From an uncultured Schlesneria sp. (GTDB taxonomy: Bacteria; Planctomycetota; Planctomycetia; Planctomycetales; Planctomycetaceae): a stretch of DNA of 58,729 nucleotides. The notes under the pieces were generated by a model. The model was not told where the DNA came from, made no database searches, and saw nothing but the letters and a program-made list of their open reading frames with translations. The number at the start of each line of letters is the position of its first letter. Position 1 is the stretch's first letter. The stretch is taken from the NCBI GenBank assembly GCA_903834925.1, contig CAILLA010000107.1, positions 1-58,729 of the forward strand, written 5' to 3'. The position numbers and the translations under genes were made by a program. Positions 56,094 to 58,729 of the stretch are shown here, one piece after another.

Positions 56094-58729
56094 GACATTT
56101 GAAGGTCTTGAAGTTGCAAGCGTCGCCAAAGTTTCAGGTGTTCACGGAGCTGGCGTTCCTGGCGCACCGCCTGCCGTGGCTCTTGACGGTCTTCCTGACG
56201 CAATACTCGATCAACAACGACAATCGTGGTTGGACGGGACGCCGCTTACCGTCGAAGAAATACTGTCCGGAACCGCGTATCAGAATGACCGCGAAGCATT
56301 GCTGGATCTGCTGTATAACGAAATCGTTGTCCAGGAAGAAATCGGAATTCAGCCATCGTTTGATGACTACATTCGACGCTATCCCCAGCTCGAGCAAGAT
56401 CTGAGACTCCATTTTGAAGTGCATCAAGCAGTCAATCAACAGTCGCTGCTTGACACGTCGACACTCGAAAAAGAGCCTAGCTGGCCTGTATCGGAATCGA
56501 GAACGCAACGGGCCGGTCTTCCACTCGATCGTTACAAAATCGAGCGGATCATTGGTGAGGGCGGAATGGCCGTGGTCTACCAGGCGCGCCATCTGATGCT
56601 GCACCGAAACGTCGCTTTGAAGGTCTTTCAATCGGGGCGGAAATTGACCGCGCGAGAGATCTTTCGAATCCGGACAGAAGCCGAAGCAATGGCTCGGCTG
56701 TCCCATCCAAATATCGTCCAGATTTTCGAGATCGGCGATTGCGACGGAGCCCCGTATCTCGCCTTGGAACTGGCTGAACAAGGGACTCTGGCTCAGAAGC
56801 TGCAACAATTCCCGTTCACACCGACAACGGCCGCGACACTGATTGAAATCCTGGCTCGGGCTCTTCAACATGCTCATGATCGACAAATTCTGCATCGCGA
56901 TTTGAAGCCGGCGAACATTCTGTTTGCAAAGGATGGCACTCCGAAAATCACAGACTTTGGATTGGCAAAAATCCTTCTCGACAGCGACATTTCCCCAGTC
57001 AACGCGACACAAAGCGGTGAGACACTCGGTACTCCCCGATACATGGCGCCCGAACAGGCGGCTGGCCAACACGAACTGGTCAGTCCCGCAACGGACGTGT
57101 ATGCGCTTGGGACATTACTTTACGAATGCCTGACCGGGCGTGCTCCCTTCGTTTCCGCAAACGTTGTCGACACACTTCGGCAAATCTGCATTGACGACCC
57201 GATGCCGCCACGCAGATTACAGGCGTCAATTCCTCGAGACCTCGAGACGATTTGCCTTCATTGTCTCGAAAAACATCCCAGCCGTCGTTACACAACTGCT
57301 TTAGATCTGGCAGATGATTTACATCGATTTCTGGGCGGAAAGGCAATTCGCGCTAGACCCGTTCCGATGTGGGAGCATGTATGGAAATGGTGCCGTAAAA
57401 ATCCTTCGAACGCAGCACTGATTGCACTCGGTTCCCTTTTGGGAATGGTGGGCCTTCTCTCGGCGGTAATTGCCCCACAAATCGAAAGTCGACGATTGGC
57501 GCGTCTCAGGAATGAAGTCGCGGTACTCGTCCAGCAAGGTCGCGACGCACTCGACTTCGACGAAATCGAAACGGCCCAAGGGCGATTCAATGAGGCCTGG
57601 ATGAAAGTACGGGCGGAGCCGGCATTGGTCGACCACGAGACAAGCGTCAGCGGCTGGCTGGATCATAGCCGGAATGCGATGAATCGATCCCAGTGGCAAC
57701 AGCGAATTCCGCCTCGCGACTTTGATGCTCGTTTTGACGAAGCTCTTTTATTGAGCTCAATGTCTGTTCCTCATTTACCGAATCCTTTCGCATCTGCGCG
57801 GAAGGCCATCGAGGTTGCTCTCGAATTAACAATTCCCCACGATCCCGCCTGGAAACTGGAACGAGAACAATTGCTGCTGCTTGATGCCGAGATCATCTCT
57901 CAATACGCCAATGTGTCGGAGGCGATCGCAGTTATTGATTCGACGGAAGAATTCCAGTCACGACGGTATTACAGTCGTCTCGCCGATCTTTTCGAACAAA
58001 ATCAACAACCGGTCGAAGCGGCAAGTTCTCGCCAGCTCGCTGAACAATTTCCTCCACAAAACATGACGAGTCGTTTTTACGCGGGGATTGGCGAATTGCG
58101 ATTGAAGCGATTCCAGCAGGCGGCCACTCATTTCGAATCTGTTCTATCATCTGAGCCCGGACATTTTGCCGCGAGACTGATGCAGTCGATCTGTTACCTG
58201 AACCTCCATCGCACCGGTGAAGCCAAGGTCGGGTTGACGGCCTGTATCGCACAACGCCCCCGCTTTCCCTGGAATTATTTCTTCCGCAGTCAAGCTCACG
58301 TGGCGGCGGGTGAGGTTACCGATGCGATTCAGGATCTGTCGACAGCGATCGAAACGCGGCCTTCCGAATCGATGCGCTTCGTCGCATTGACGGAATTGGG
58401 AATCACCCACTTGCATGAAAGAAACCTGGTCGACGCAAGTCATGCATTCACCCTGTTGACCGAACGGTTCCCTGATCAATTTTCCGGGTGGATTTTTAAA
58501 GGCTGGACGGAACTGTTGAGAAATCGTCCAACAGAATCGGAATCTGACTTTGAGCGAGCAGCAGAACTACTTCCAGTCTTGCCGGAAGTCTTTGCTGGCC
58601 AGATGGTCTTACGAATGGCAAAAGGCGATTTGAGGACGGTGCAAGAAATTATACTGCGATCGATTTTACAGTGGACGCATAAAATGAGTGAATTTCTCCA
58701 TTCGAAAAGCCATACAATGCGTACTTCAA
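56086..58729 (+). CDS. Membrane Ser/Thr kinase with TPR-like C-terminus (partial, runs off the window)
   Basis: An open frame of 881 codons from ATG 56086 to the end of the window, with no stop. After a 150-residue lead (a helical part with VVQEEIGIQPSFDDYIRRYPQ) the kinase domain has GEGGMAVVYQA, NVALKVF, HRDLKPAN near residue 268, DFGLAK and APEQAAG. A membrane helix stands at about 442-464 (ALIALGSLLGMVGLLSAVIA). The outer part is helical with TPR-like units (RFQQAATHFESVLSSEPGHF, EVTDAIQDLSTAIETRP, DASHAFTLLTERFPDQF). It overlaps the sigma gene at its start by eight bases. The pair probably forms a signalling unit in which a protein-bound signal at the TPR part reaches the sigma factor. 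Confidence 0.9.
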   Translation, partial: MLKTFEGLEVASVAKVSGVHGAGVPGAPPAVALDGLPDAILDQQRQSWLDGTPLTVEEILSGTAYQNDREALLDLLYNEIVVQEEIGIQPSFDDYIRRYPQLEQDLRLHFEVHQAVNQQSLLDTSTLEKEPSWPVSESRTQRAGLPLDRYKIERIIGEGGMAVVYQARHLMLHRNVALKVFQSGRKLTAREIFRIRTEAEAMARLSHPNIVQIFEIGDCDGAPYLALELAEQGTLAQKLQQFPFTPTTAATLIEILARALQHAHDRQILHRDLKPANILFAKDGTPKITDFGLAKILLDSDISPVNATQSGETLGTPRYMAPEQAAGQHELVSPATDVYALGTLLYECLTGRAPFVSANVVDTLRQICIDDPMPPRRLQASIPRDLETICLHCLEKHPSRRYTTALDLADDLHRFLGGKAIRARPVPMWEHVWKWCRKNPSNAALIALGSLLGMVGLLSAVIAPQIESRRLARLRNEVAVLVQQGRDALDFDEIETAQGRFNEAWMKVRAEPALVDHETSVSGWLDHSRNAMNRSQWQQRIPPRDFDARFDEALLLSSMSVPHLPNPFASARKAIEVALELTIPHDPAWKLEREQLLLLDAEIISQYANVSEAIAVIDSTEEFQSRRYYSRLADLFEQNQQPVEAASSRQLAEQFPPQNMTSRFYAGIGELRLKRFQQAATHFESVLSSEPGHFAARLMQSICYLNLHRTGEAKVGLTACIAQRPRFPWNYFFRSQAHVAAGEVTDAIQDLSTAIETRPSESMRFVALTELGITHLHERNLVDASHAFTLLTERFPDQFSGWIFKGWTELLRNRPTESESDFERAAELLPVLPEVFAGQMVLRMAKGDLRTVQEIILRSILQWTHKMSEFLHSKSHTMRTS

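Noticed and set aside
56134..57072. A 312-codon minus-strand frame
   Set aside because: It is antisense to the third kinase, whose frame is confirmed by kinase motifs.

Overview
The window looks like a chromosomal segment of a planctomycete, probably of the Planctomycetaceae/Schlesneria-Gimesia side; I cannot fix the genus from sequence alone. Evidence: a 16S rRNA 3' end that is followed by its own terminator instead of a 23S gene, three separate ECF sigma factor / Ser-Thr kinase pairs, a planctomycete-type zinc-ribbon membrane protein, a DUF1501 Tat-exported protein, CehA/McbA-type PHP proteins, an FG-GAP/Ig surface protein with a planctomycete-style 'LEIRRVL' N-terminus, and many dispersed palindromic repeats.

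Layout. 1-2260: 16S 3' end, terminator, MFS transporter. 2261-9699 (minus strand): giant membrane Ser/Thr kinase with a fused zinc-binding segment, its ECF sigma factor, an orphan DUF1778 antitoxin, and two SAM-dependent rRNA methyltransferases (RsmC-like, RlmI-like). 9922-12873: DUF4058 gene remnant, terminator, and a hybrid histidine kinase with a recently duplicated PAS domain. 13195-20468: one-strand block of an HlyD-type adaptor, a small membrane protein and two exported PHP-domain proteins. 20693-32426: housekeeping genes (murG, FAH-family hydrolase, leuS, purK-purE, tatC, DUF1802) and a zinc-ribbon membrane protein. 32517-40295: CPBP protease / DJ-1 / isochorismatase operon, DUF1501 protein, VIT-type metal transporter, a small conserved protein, rpsT, and a two-gene membrane-protein operon. 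40704-43459: second ECF/kinase pair, the kinase carrying a C-terminal Cache-like sensor. 43526-50074: STAS-like protein divergent from a MarR regulator, then an array of feruloyl-esterase-like enzymes. 50349-55203: pentapeptide-repeat protein, a gene-poor repeat-rich stretch, and a large FG-GAP/Ig surface protein. 55500-58729: third ECF/kinase pair; the kinase runs off the window.

How the parts work together. The recurring logic is extracytoplasmic-stress style signalling: each ECF sigma factor is next to a large kinase, either overlapping it or closely spaced, so the kinase is the likely controller of the sigma factor. The esterase array with its MarR gene looks like an inducible exported set for ester-linked (perhaps plant phenolic) substrates. 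One member, a tandem two-domain esterase, carries an in-frame amber codon in its second domain and is bracketed by inverted copies of a 180-bp repeat with palindromic ends. This is the most unusual structure I see. No CRISPR array, tRNA gene, integrase or transposase gene was found.
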